A DNA stretch of 64,000 bases, from the NCBI RefSeq assembly GCF_004354045.1, contig NZ_SMRT01000009.1, positions 62,001-126,000 on the forward strand. Reading direction: 5' to 3'. The notes under the pieces are model-generated. The model did no database searches. It was not told the DNA's origin and saw only the letters and a program-made list of their open reading frames with translations. Position 1 is the stretch's first letter, and each line of letters starts with the position of its first letter. Source of the DNA: Paenibacillus piri (GTDB taxonomy: Bacteria > Bacillota > Bacilli > Paenibacillales > NBRC-103111). Positions 6,833 to 14,557 of the stretch are shown piece by piece. The position numbers were made by a program, and so were the translations under genes.

Positions 6833-7468
6833 TCAGCGCTTCGCATTGGCGACGAGGCGTGATGCTTTATCACGAATCCAGCCGTAATTACCCGCGGCGA
6901 TTTCCTTCAGATTGACCAGCGAGCCGCCAATCCCTACGCCATAGCAGCCCGCCTGCATAAACTGGGCAATGTTGTCCTCGTTGACGCCGCCGACGGCAAC
7001 CATCGGAATATGGTTAAGCGGTCCTTGCAGTTCTTTGATATAACCGATGCCGAGGCTCGCTCCCGGAAATATTTTAACCGCAGTAGCTCCGGCTTTCCAA
7101 GCCTTCACGATTTCGGTCGGGGTCATAGCGCCGGGGAAAACCGGCACATTGCGTTCGGCTGCATACCGGATCACATCCTCGTCCATATTTGGCGTAACCA
7201 AATACGATGCGCCGGCCTCCAGCGCCTGCTTCGTATCGTCCAGATCAAGCACCGTTCCCGCGCCAATATACATGCTTTCGCCGAACTGTTCCTGAAGCTG
7301 CGCTATCATTTTCGAGGCTCCCGGCGTATTCAGCGTAATTTCCATGACACGGACGCCTCCGTCCTTCAATGCCTGGGCGACCCCTGTAATATGTTGTTCC
7401 TCAACACCGCGAACGATCGCGATGATACGGGTTTCCTCGATTAATTGTAATCCTTGCTCGCGATTCAT
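6833..7468 (-). CDS. eda: KDPG/KHG aldolase
   Basis: The 211-residue class I aldolase has the Schiff-base lysine in AVKIFPG (near residue 140), the catalytic Glu in RVMEITLNTP and the phosphate-binding AVGGVNEDNI. It splits 2-keto-3-deoxy-6-phosphogluconate to pyruvate and glyceraldehyde 3-phosphate in sugar-acid breakdown. ATG at 7468 is preferred (AGGTGG nine bases upstream). It stands alone here without a KDG kinase; the mannonate dehydratase-like gene at 31951 could feed the same route. Confidence 0.9.
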   Translation of the reverse strand: MNREQGLQLIEETRIIAIVRGVEEQHITGVAQALKDGGVRVMEITLNTPGASKMIAQLQEQFGESMYIGAGTVLDLDDTKQALEAGASYLVTPNMDEDVIRYAAERNVPVFPGAMTPTEIVKAWKAGATAVKIFPGASLGIGYIKELQGPLNHIPMVAVGGVNEDNIAQFMQAGCYGVGIGGSLVNLKEIAAGNYGWIRDKASRLVANAKR

Positions 7469-7663
7469 GACCTGCATCCACCTCATCCCCAAGTTATACG
7501 TCTATTATGCCATGCTTTCCGGACTTTTCAAACCGGGAACGGCTATTCTGTAAAAAAGTTGTGTTAAATTCGGAAATTGTGTGTCAAATCGAGCCGTTCC
7601 GACTATAATGTACTATTCCATAGGCATTCGTCCAGATCAGTCGCTTCGGGAGGAGGGAGACAC

Positions 7664-8164
7664 ATGCTTTGGCAGATCGGCGTGTTGGCGGCTTCCATTG
7701 CGGTTGTCGTTGTCGCCTGCTTTATGATTCCGACGGTATGGGAAGCGCGCAAAACGATGAAGGAAACCAGGAGCACGCTGAGCCAGCTGCAGGTGAAGCT
7801 GGAGCAGACGGCTGAGGAGTCCAACCGTTTGATTCGGCTGACGCATCAGGCGGTTTCGGATGTACACAATAACATCAAGGCCGCGGATTCGTTCGTAGAA
7901 GCGGTAGAGCAGACAGGGGAGGCGGCCCGGCGCGTCTCTGGGACGGTAAAGCTCGTCTCGCAATCGTTGTCGGATACGCTGTTGGAGGCGCGAAGCTCCA
8001 TGCATCACCGCCAGGACACGGTGCGCGATTTGTTGGAGCTGACCTCGATCAGTATGCAATTGTGGCAGCGATGGCAAACCTCCAAATCTTCCGCCAAAGC
8101 GGCTGACCTGCGAGTGAACAATCATGAGGGAGATGAAAAAGATGGCAGCGGAGAAAAAAGGTAA
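7664..8164 (+). CDS. DUF948 membrane-anchored coiled-coil protein (YtxG-like)
   Basis: 166 residues: one N-terminal membrane helix (residues 3-22), then a long amphipathic coiled-coil region with periodic Q/E/K (TRSTLSQLQVKLEQTAEES). This is the DUF948 architecture of B. subtilis general stress protein YtxG. GGAGGAGGGAG lies upstream of the ATG at 7664. The next gene (YtxH-like) starts inside its 3' end, as in the ytxGH pair. Likely a cell-envelope stress protein; exact role unknown. Confidence 0.82.
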   Translation: MLWQIGVLAASIAVVVVACFMIPTVWEARKTMKETRSTLSQLQVKLEQTAEESNRLIRLTHQAVSDVHNNIKAADSFVEAVEQTGEAARRVSGTVKLVSQSLSDTLLEARSSMHHRQDTVRDLLELTSISMQLWQRWQTSKSSAKAADLRVNNHEGDEKDGSGEKR

Positions 8165-8519
8165 GGACTTGTTGATCGGAGCCGTTATTGGCACTGTGCT
8201 GGGAGCTGTTACGGCACTGCTGCTTGCGCCGAAGTCGGGTCGCGAGCTTAGAGCCGATATATCGGAAGGGGTTCAGAACGTAACGGAGAAAACTCAGCAG
8301 GTAGCCGGCACGGTTGCGGATAAATCGAAGCAGATCGCCGGAACGATCAGCGAAAAGACGCAGCAGGCCGTACAATCCCTAGGCCGCCAAACGTCCGAAT
8401 GGACCGAGAAAGCCAAGGGGACGGCGCAATACTGGAAAACCGGGAAGTCGGCCAACACAGCGACATTGGAAGCGCCGGTTGCCGCTACGGTTGTGGATCG
8501 CGAAGAAGACGCGAACTGA
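8142..8519 (+). CDS. YtxH-like general stress protein
   Basis: About 125 residues with the YtxH hallmark: one glycine-rich membrane helix (LLIGAVIGTVLGAVTALLLAPKSGRELR, here spanning residues 10-37) followed by a repetitive A/T/K/Q-rich amphipathic helix like LEA-type stress proteins. Start at 8142 has GAGGGAG nine bases upstream, inside the preceding gene, so the two are translationally coupled. A strong bidirectional terminator follows. Confidence 0.82.
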   Translation: MAAEKKGKDLLIGAVIGTVLGAVTALLLAPKSGRELRADISEGVQNVTEKTQQVAGTVADKSKQIAGTISEKTQQAVQSLGRQTSEWTEKAKGTAQYWKTGKSANTATLEAPVAATVVDREEDAN

Positions 8520-8525
8520 CAAGCG

Positions 8526-8573
8526 AAAAAACCTTCAAGCGCCGCTGCTCCCAGCGGGTTTGAAGGTTTTTTT
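8526..8573. terminator. Bidirectional terminator between ytxH-like and glycosidase genes
   Basis: AACCTTCAA pairs with TTGAAGGTT, flanked by an A run (8526-8530) and a T run (8567-8573), so it serves both convergent genes. Confidence 0.85.
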
Positions 8574-8583
8574 CGGATTCCTG

Positions 8584-9720
8584 CTACCATTTGGACGGGT
8601 CGATTTTACTCGGATCGAGCCCCTGCCAAATGTTGCGGATGTTGACGTTTTTCGGATCGTCGAACACGAGCCAGGCCGTAGGCAAATAACGTTCCCCGTA
8701 TTCGCTGGCCGGCCGGTTAATGATTTTATTATCGTGCACGAGGACGGTGGACGAGCCTCCATCCAGATTGGCGGCCGTAACCGCTCCATGCTCGAGAAAA
8801 ATATTTTGGATGTCGAACAAGGTAGCCCCGATGCTGTAGCCTGGCTTTCTGCCGTCGATAATGGCGAACATGATCGTCCCGTCTTCTTTTTGAGCCATAG
8901 CCGTACGCGGTGCAATTCCCCAGCCGTCGGCCTGATTCTTGATCTGCCCGACGCCGTTCACGATGAAACGCGGCGCGAAGGTAACCGCTTCCTGCACGCC
9001 CATCTGCAGCAGCTCGTTCGGTTTGTATTTGCCGGCGACCATGCGCCCTTCCTTGTCGATGCCGACGATGTGAATCGGGGTATTCATTCCGCCGTCATTA
9101 TAAAATACGGTGCCGCCCGACATGACAAGGCCGGTCGGCTGAAAGCCGTTGCCCATCCATTCAGGGTCGACGAATCCGCCGGCATTGACACCGGCCGTGG
9201 CGCCAAGCCGCTTCACCATGGAGGATACTTTTTCTCCCTTGCCTACGGCGCCGGGGACGGCGATGCGAAGCTTTTTCGGATCGTTGACGATCAACAGGTA
9301 GCCTTTAAAATTCGTGCCCGAAATCGGCTCGATTTCGACCAGCGGCTTTTTGGCGACGGCCTCGGTAGTTTCCGGCTTGTTTACTTGTACTAAATGCTGA
9401 TCTTTAACCTCTGCAAAATGATCAAACTGTTGCCAATAACGGTTAACCCGCTTCTCCAGCTCGGCTTCGCCGATCAAATAAGCGGCCCAATGCCGATGCT
9501 GCGTTGAGATCAGCGTATCGGCCATAATATAGCGAAGGTTGGTTCCGGATTTCGTCAGAAAGAACCATAAGCTGAACAGCATGCCAAATAGGAGCAGTAC
9601 GCAAACCGTGTAGAGAAATAAGGTCAACAGGGCGGATGATTTTTTAGCTTTTTTAGGTTTGCGCGGCTTTGCTTTTACGGCAGAGCCGCTGTTCGGACTG
9701 CGTGAAATTTGGGTTGCCAT
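8584..9720 (-). CDS. Membrane-anchored phosphodiester glycosidase family protein
   Basis: 378 residues: basic N-terminus, one membrane helix (about 36-60), then an extracellular domain of the DUF2233/NAGPA type with GVNAGGF, GIAPRTAMAQKEDG, IIDGRKPGYSIGAT and AANLDGGSSTVL. This family includes the lysosomal uncovering enzyme and bacterial exopolysaccharide-linked proteins that cleave sugar phosphodiesters. ATG at 9720 has AAGGA eight bases upstream. The substrate, perhaps a wall or exopolymer, is not known. Confidence 0.82.
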   Translation of the reverse strand: MATQISRSPNSGSAVKAKPRKPKKAKKSSALLTLFLYTVCVLLLFGMLFSLWFFLTKSGTNLRYIMADTLISTQHRHWAAYLIGEAELEKRVNRYWQQFDHFAEVKDQHLVQVNKPETTEAVAKKPLVEIEPISGTNFKGYLLIVNDPKKLRIAVPGAVGKGEKVSSMVKRLGATAGVNAGGFVDPEWMGNGFQPTGLVMSGGTVFYNDGGMNTPIHIVGIDKEGRMVAGKYKPNELLQMGVQEAVTFAPRFIVNGVGQIKNQADGWGIAPRTAMAQKEDGTIMFAIIDGRKPGYSIGATLFDIQNIFLEHGAVTAANLDGGSSTVLVHDNKIINRPASEYGERYLPTAWLVFDDPKNVNIRNIWQGLDPSKIDPSKW

Positions 9721-9814
9721 GAATTCGATCCTTTCCAATGATCTGGTTGTCTTTACCTTATAAACGAAAAAAAGAGAAAAAAGTTTCAGTTTTCACTGTA
9801 CTTTTTCCTCTATT

Positions 9815-11623
9815 TTACATTAAATACAGCTGTTTGTTTTCCCGGATCATCAGCTCGAAATCGGGTGCAGGCATCGGCTTGCTGAACACATAGCCCTGAA
9901 TTTCATTACAGCCCTGGGAGATCAGGAAGTCCAGCTGCTCCCTCGTTTCAACGCCCTCGGCTAAAGATTTGATTTTCAATTTGCGCGACATCGCAATTAG
10001 AGCCGTTACGATAGCGGCATTTTCCTCGTCCGACGTCACATCGCGAATAAATGACTGATCGATTTTGAGTGTATGCACCCGGAACCGTTTCAAATAACTG
10101 AATGACGAATAACCGGTGCCGAAATCATCGATCGAGATGGAAACGCCTAGCGTTCTCAGCTTATTCATCGTATCCATGATATAAGAGACGTTGGTCATGG
10201 CCACGTTTTCGGTAATTTCCAGACAGAGCAGCCTGGGCTCCAAACCGGTTTCCAGTAAAGTTTGCTCGACATAATGAACGAATGACGGCTGATGAAACTG
10301 GATGGCCGAAATGTTGACGGAAACGCACAGCGGTGCATGTCCGAGGCTTTGCCATTCCTTGTTTTGCCGGCATGCCTGCTTCAATACCCAGTTGCCGATC
10401 GGCACGATTAAACCCGTCTCCTCGGCCAATGGGATAAATTCTCCCGGCGAGATAATCCCCCATTCCGGATGGTGCCAGCGTACCAGCGACTCCATTCCGA
10501 AAATTTTACCGTTGTTCAAATCGACAATCGGCTGATAAAACACCCGAAATTCGTTGCGCTCCAACGCCTTGCGCAGGTGAATTTCCAGATTCAATCTATG
10601 CAGGGAGCGCTTGTTCATATCGGGATAGTAATAATGATATGAATTCCCACCTTTCTCCTTGGACCGATACATGGCGATATCGGCGTTTTTTAACAAAGTT
10701 TCCGCATCCATTCCATCATCAGGATAAAGACTGATGCCAATGCTGGCGGTTACGAACAGCTCCTGATCCTCTATGACAAACGGTTCCTTCAATAGATCCG
10801 GAATTCCTTTTGCAAACTGCGCTGCTTCATCGATGTGAGATATGTTGGTTAACAAAATAATAAACTCATCGCCGCCGAAACGCGCAACGATATCTTTTTC
10901 CTTGACATAAACCTTCAGCTTGCGGGCCAAATATTGCAGCAGTTGGTCGCCGACATGATGACCCAGCGTGTCGTTAATGACTTTAAACCGGTCAAGATCG
11001 AAGAAAATAACGGCCATTCTGCCGCCGTCCTGTTCGGCCTGCTCGAAGCATTCCTTCAGCCTTTGGTCAAAATGCAGACGGTTGGGCAGATTGGTCAGCG
11101 AATCGTGATAAGCCATATGTACGATTTTATGCTCGGCTCTGCGGCGCTCATTGACAGCCCGGATAGTTGCGTAGGAGCGAAGAAGCTGTTCGTCCTTTGT
11201 CTCGCTTATAATCCGGGTGAACAGCTCGTCCTGTTCGGCGTCGTCCAATTCCGCATTGGCGGGATCGGTCGTTTTCATCAGCTGCAATATATTTACGATA
11301 TGCTCTTTATGTATGTGTGCGGCTGTAGCGGTCTTGGATTTCAAACGGTCGTCCTTGTCCAAATATACGATGCCTTTCTTGGCATCATAGTCGTGCACAT
11401 GGTTCAAATTGACTAAATTGGCATGGTCCAAAAGTCGAAATCCGTCTTCAAACAGCCATTCCTCCATATTGTCGAAGGAAAAATCCAAATAATACTGCTG
11501 GTCTTTCGTATGAATGGCAATTTCACGATCCCGGATGCGCTCGATCTTAACAATTTCACTCGTATCAACTATTATTATCTCTGACCCTCTCTTGCCATCT
11601 CGAGTAACGGGAATTTTCTGCAT
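9815..11623 (-). CDS. LytTR-GGDEF-EAL protein (DNA-binding domain fused to c-di-GMP enzymes)
   Basis: 602 residues in three parts: a LytTR-type DNA-binding domain (residues 4-115, with the typical VNLNHV strand), a GGDEF diguanylate cyclase domain (about 165-325; YHDSLTNLPNR, FFDLDRFKVINDTLGH, intact GGDEF at 250-254) and an EAL phosphodiesterase domain (about 340-595; ESLVRW, LEITE, DDFGTGYSS, KIDQSFI, AEGVE). The inhibitory site reads KEKD instead of RxxD and the EAL triplet is ESL. There is no receiver, PAS or membrane segment. GGAG lies 9 bases before the ATG at 11623. It is the first gene downstream of agrD on the same strand, behind a hairpin terminator. It likely binds DNA and makes or breaks c-di-GMP. 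Confidence 0.88.
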   Translation of the reverse strand: MQKIPVTRDGKRGSEIIIVDTSEIVKIERIRDREIAIHTKDQQYYLDFSFDNMEEWLFEDGFRLLDHANLVNLNHVHDYDAKKGIVYLDKDDRLKSKTATAAHIHKEHIVNILQLMKTTDPANAELDDAEQDELFTRIISETKDEQLLRSYATIRAVNERRRAEHKIVHMAYHDSLTNLPNRLHFDQRLKECFEQAEQDGGRMAVIFFDLDRFKVINDTLGHHVGDQLLQYLARKLKVYVKEKDIVARFGGDEFIILLTNISHIDEAAQFAKGIPDLLKEPFVIEDQELFVTASIGISLYPDDGMDAETLLKNADIAMYRSKEKGGNSYHYYYPDMNKRSLHRLNLEIHLRKALERNEFRVFYQPIVDLNNGKIFGMESLVRWHHPEWGIISPGEFIPLAEETGLIVPIGNWVLKQACRQNKEWQSLGHAPLCVSVNISAIQFHQPSFVHYVEQTLLETGLEPRLLCLEITENVAMTNVSYIMDTMNKLRTLGVSISIDDFGTGYSSFSYLKRFRVHTLKIDQSFIRDVTSDEENAAIVTALIAMSRKLKIKSLAEGVETREQLDFLISQGCNEIQGYVFSKPMPAPDFELMIRENKQLYLM

Positions 11624-11660
11624 AAGGCTCAGCTCCAAAGAGAAGGATGAAATAAAAGAC

Positions 11661-11686
11661 TGGCTGCCAAGCTGGCTTGGCAGCCA
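11661..11686 (-). terminator. Hairpin after agrD, before the LytTR-GGDEF-EAL gene
   Basis: TGGCTGCCAAG and CTTGGCAGCCA form an 11-base perfect stem with a CCAG loop on the minus strand, followed by GTCTTTTATTT. The T tract is imperfect, so read-through into the next gene is possible. Confidence 0.65.
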
Positions 11687-11701
11687 TTTCTGCTGAAAAG
11701 C

Positions 11702-11824
11702 TTATTTTTTTAAAAGTTCAAGAGGAGTTTCTGGTCTGTTATCCCAAACGGAGTTAGTTGTGACGAATGCGGCAGCAACGGCAACTAAAGCTGAGTTTGC
11801 AATGATAGCGATCCACTTTTTCAT
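11702..11824 (-). CDS. agrD: AgrD-like cyclic lactone autoinducer prepeptide
   Basis: The 40-residue peptide has an amphipathic leader (MKKWIAIIANSALVAVAAAF), a middle TTNSVWDN and an acidic tail RPETPLELLKK, the AgrD layout. No cysteine is present; Ser25, placed as in other Ser-type autoinducers, could close a lactone with the last residue of the mature ring, likely around Asn29. AGGAGG lies 8 bases upstream. It overlaps agrB by four bases, so both are co-translated. Ring borders are inferred. Confidence 0.85.
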   Translation of the reverse strand: MKKWIAIIANSALVAVAAAFVTTNSVWDNRPETPLELLKK

Positions 11825-12378
11825 GGAGTGACCCTCCTTTCTACATAGTGAATTGTATTTTCAAACAGCTTTGTCGTGTGCAAAGCTTGTATGAAAAACG
11901 CGGTTGAAAGGAAATCCAGCTGAAAATAATAGTTGGATGCAACGATAATTACAGAGAAAAGCTTCAGAAGGGGATAATATTTTTTATCGATTCGGCTTAT
12001 ATTTTCAATACCTTGGGGCGCGGTCTTCAGCAGGATGAGCAGCGCCGCCGAATTCAATATGAGCCCTATGTAATAAAAATCGTATTCCACATGCGAAGCG
12101 GTAATGAAAATGACCGACGAGGCGATGCAGCAGGCCAAGGAAGAAGACAAATGCGCTCCTCCGCTTACAAACCGCAGGAGCGTATATACTACAATGATGA
12201 GCAGCGCCTTGGCCAGATGCCCCGTGATCGAACATATAACGATAACTGTAATTATCGTCAACGAAATGTTAATCAATAAACTGAGCGCGTAAAACAAAAC
12301 AGCCTGGGATGCCGCATTCGGATTATTTTTTCGAATCGAGACAGCAAGCGCGTCAGCTGATTTGTCGATAAAATTCAT
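11821..12378 (-). CDS. agrB: AgrB family peptide-processing membrane protease
   Basis: 185 residues with about six membrane segments. The catalytic pair of AgrB, a His and a Cys seven residues apart, is present as GGAH (His76) and LAC (Cys83) in RFVSGGAHLSSSLACC. AgrB removes the C-terminal tail of AgrD and forms the thiolactone or lactone ring at the membrane. It overlaps agrD by 4 bases downstream and the AgrC-like gene by 4 bases upstream, so the three form one translationally coupled operon. Confidence 0.92.
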   Translation of the reverse strand: MNFIDKSADALAVSIRKNNPNAASQAVLFYALSLLINISLTIITVIVICSITGHLAKALLIIVVYTLLRFVSGGAHLSSSLACCIASSVIFITASHVEYDFYYIGLILNSAALLILLKTAPQGIENISRIDKKYYPLLKLFSVIIVASNYYFQLDFLSTAFFIQALHTTKLFENTIHYVERRVTP

Positions 12379-13073
12379 CGGTTCTTCAACCTCTCATATT
12401 TGTCATTTAACAATCTCTTATTATGTCGATAAGCGATTGTAATGCCTGTTATAAATACGATCGATAGAATAACAAGTATCAATGAATGGATCGAGAATTG
12501 GTTGTAGGATAAAGAAGTCAGCTGCATAATAAGCAGGAAAACGACAATAACGGCTGACAGAGCAAAATTATATTTCTGGATCGCCTGCTTCATGGTCAGC
12601 TTGTTGGCCATAAACATAAAACCGAATTTGCGGTATCGGATATAGACGGTAATTAAAAGGACGAGAATGGACGATACAAGGAAAATCGAGCTGGAGTGGA
12701 CAAAATTCGTCCGTGCAATTTCGGCGTTCGTCAAATTCAGCATGGTGGCGCTGGTCATGACCGCGTACTCGACGATCCCGCCCAGCATTAAACCTACTAT
12801 ACTGATCAGAAGCGAATAATAAATAGGAAGACTGAAAAATATCATAATCAAAATCATTTCGGTAGACAGCATACTTAGTACCGCGTAGCTTTTCAACATG
12901 GCAATTTCCCGCAAATAGAAAGAGACGGACGCCATTGTTACCGATATCGTAATAATTTTCCAATAGTTATACCGTAATGGAAAACGGAATATCGACAACG
13001 CCAGTACAGTAATTGTACATAGTTCAAATGTCGAAAAAAGAAATTTAATGAATAAAGATAAGTACACTGTCAT
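12375..13073 (-). CDS. AgrC-like membrane sensor lacking a kinase domain
   Basis: 232 residues, mostly hydrophobic, with about six to seven membrane helices, ending in a short charged helix RHNKRLLNDKYERLKNR. This looks like the N-terminal sensor part of AgrC-type receptors, cut just where the dimerisation and kinase domains would begin. The stop overlaps the agrB start by 4 bases, so there is no room for lost kinase sequence. AAGGAG sits right before the ATG; a GTG two codons on has better spacing. A signal-binding role is inferred from position only. Confidence 0.6.
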   Translation of the reverse strand: MTVYLSLFIKFLFSTFELCTITVLALSIFRFPLRYNYWKIITISVTMASVSFYLREIAMLKSYAVLSMLSTEMILIMIFFSLPIYYSLLISIVGLMLGGIVEYAVMTSATMLNLTNAEIARTNFVHSSSIFLVSSILVLLITVYIRYRKFGFMFMANKLTMKQAIQKYNFALSAVIVVFLLIMQLTSLSYNQFSIHSLILVILSIVFITGITIAYRHNKRLLNDKYERLKNR

Positions 13074-13242
13074 TTCTCCTTAATGATAAATCATACAAGC
13101 CCGGTTGAATGTAGTCTAAAAGTCACAAATTTGGAAAAAAATGAGAAAGGATGTTTACTAAACCTTACTCATCCAGTTTATATTAGATTATTGGAATGTA
13201 CAAGTAGAATATTGTCGAATTAAAGCGCTTGCATTGTTGTTG

Positions 13243-13833
13243 TTATGGCTTTTCCAGTAACGTATTGTAAATAATGGGAATGAAGTTTAATAGGGCGTGA
13301 ATGACGATAACCGGAAAGATCGAAGCTGATTTTTTGTACACATAGCAGAGAATCAATCCGACCAAAAAGTAGGCGAGAGCCCGCTCCGGACTGAGATGGG
13401 CCGCAGCAAATATAAGCGAGGAGACAGCAGCTGCCGCGGCAAAGGGCCATTTGGCGTGCAGAGACCCGAAAATGATTTTCCGGTATACGACCTCTTCGAC
13501 GACAGGACCGATCAGCACGACGTTTACGGCCATAATGGAATACCGGGCCATCAAATCGTCGGTTAGTATGCCGGACGGCTTGAAGATGAGCGTACAGAGC
13601 GCATGAGCGAAAATGCAATACTGCAACCCTTGCCAGACAAGCTTGTAGCTGCAATTTTTGATAATCAGGTTAAAGTCGGCCGCCGCAATTTGTTTTCTCA
13701 GCAAGTATGCAATCGAGACGATGCTAAGGATCGGCAGGAACGATACCGTATATTTGTTTATAAAAAATAAGGATGGACCCGGTCCGGCAAAGGCGAAAAA
13801 AATGAGCAAAATGAGCAGTTCGTTTTTTTTCAC
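13243..13833 (-). CDS. CPBP (Abi) family intramembrane metalloprotease
   Basis: 196 residues with several membrane helices and all CPBP motifs: EEVVYR (Glu113, Glu114, Arg118), a His in AAAHLS (146) and a His in VIHALLNF (179). The family includes CAAX proteases and, in Staphylococcus aureus, MroQ, a CPBP protein needed for Agr peptide maturation. It lies just upstream of the agr operon on the same strand, 170 bases away, which favours a role in processing the AgrD leader or in self-protection. Function here is inferred from context. Confidence 0.85.
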   Translation of the reverse strand: MKKNELLILLIFFAFAGPGPSLFFINKYTVSFLPILSIVSIAYLLRKQIAAADFNLIIKNCSYKLVWQGLQYCIFAHALCTLIFKPSGILTDDLMARYSIMAVNVVLIGPVVEEVVYRKIIFGSLHAKWPFAAAAAVSSLIFAAAHLSPERALAYFLVGLILCYVYKKSASIFPVIVIHALLNFIPIIYNTLLEKP

Positions 13834-13916
13834 AGCAGTTCTCCTTCGGCGGAACGCCTATCATTTTAACAATCCGGGAATGATTCTAAAATATAGTTAA
13901 TAAAATAGGGTATCAC

Positions 13917-13945
13917 TTGACGCTTCCATACAGAAATATTACATT
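13917..13945 (+). promoter_or_regulatory. Sigma-A promoter of the gene at 13991
   Basis: TTGACG (13917-13922), 17-base spacer, TACATT (13940-13945), 45 bases before the start codon. Confidence 0.6.
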
Positions 13946-13990
13946 AGATGTGAGGGAAGGCACATTACAACAAGAAGGGGGATCCTGTTG

Positions 13991-14428
13991 ATGCGAGACA
14001 AGATCATGAACCGCTGGAGCACCTATGAGCCCTTTTATATCGACTTTAACGGATACAAAATCGCCGACATCGTCATTACCAGCCATGCCTTGTCCCGTTG
14101 GGCCGAACGCGTCGGAAGCGAACAGGGAAGCATCGAGTACATATGTGCATATGTATGGGACACTCTGAAGAACAAAAGAATTCATCCTTATTACGAGAAA
14201 GAGAAGGACGTTTATATCATGGACGACGATCTGGTTGTCGTTGCCGAGTTTATCTTGATGAAAGATGAAACCGATATCGCGGGAAATCCGCTGCATAAGA
14301 TGATAATTGTCACTTTTCTTGGTAAAATATCGGAAGATATTCAGCTTCGCGATTTGAAAGCGTATTATTCTTGGCTGCGGCATTCCCGGAGAATGACCTT
14401 GGTCAAGCACGGAAGGAAACGCAAATAA
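13991..14428 (+). CDS. Conserved protein of unknown function
   Basis: 145 residues, soluble, mixed alpha/beta. A stretch TSHALSRWAERVG resembles the His-Ala-x-x-Arg-x-x-x-Arg helix seen in several small RNase-like or DUF4258-type proteins, but the match is too weak to name a family. The start ATG has GGGGG nine bases upstream; a TTG directly before it is possible. Own promoter and terminator make it monocistronic. No antitoxin-like partner is adjacent. Confidence 0.7.
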   Translation: MRDKIMNRWSTYEPFYIDFNGYKIADIVITSHALSRWAERVGSEQGSIEYICAYVWDTLKNKRIHPYYEKEKDVYIMDDDLVVVAEFILMKDETDIAGNPLHKMIIVTFLGKISEDIQLRDLKAYYSWLRHSRRMTLVKHGRKRK

Positions 14429-14436
14429 CGACGGGA

Positions 14437-14468
14437 AGCACGCAGGAGCAGCCTTGCGCGCTTTTTTT
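14437..14468 (+). terminator. Terminator after the 13991 gene
   Basis: AGCACGCA pairs with TGCGCGCT with one mismatch and runs into seven T residues. Confidence 0.7.
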
Positions 14469-14557
14469 GTCTCCATTGCAGAACAGTCGCCCGTACAGAA
14501 GCAAGAAGTCGACGTTAACAGGGCCGGATTGTATGCTGCGGTTCGCATGCGCGCCGG

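Noticed and set aside
8479-9393. Long plus-strand open frame opposite the phosphodiester glycosidase gene
   Set aside because: Antisense shadow of a conserved protein; no motif or start site.
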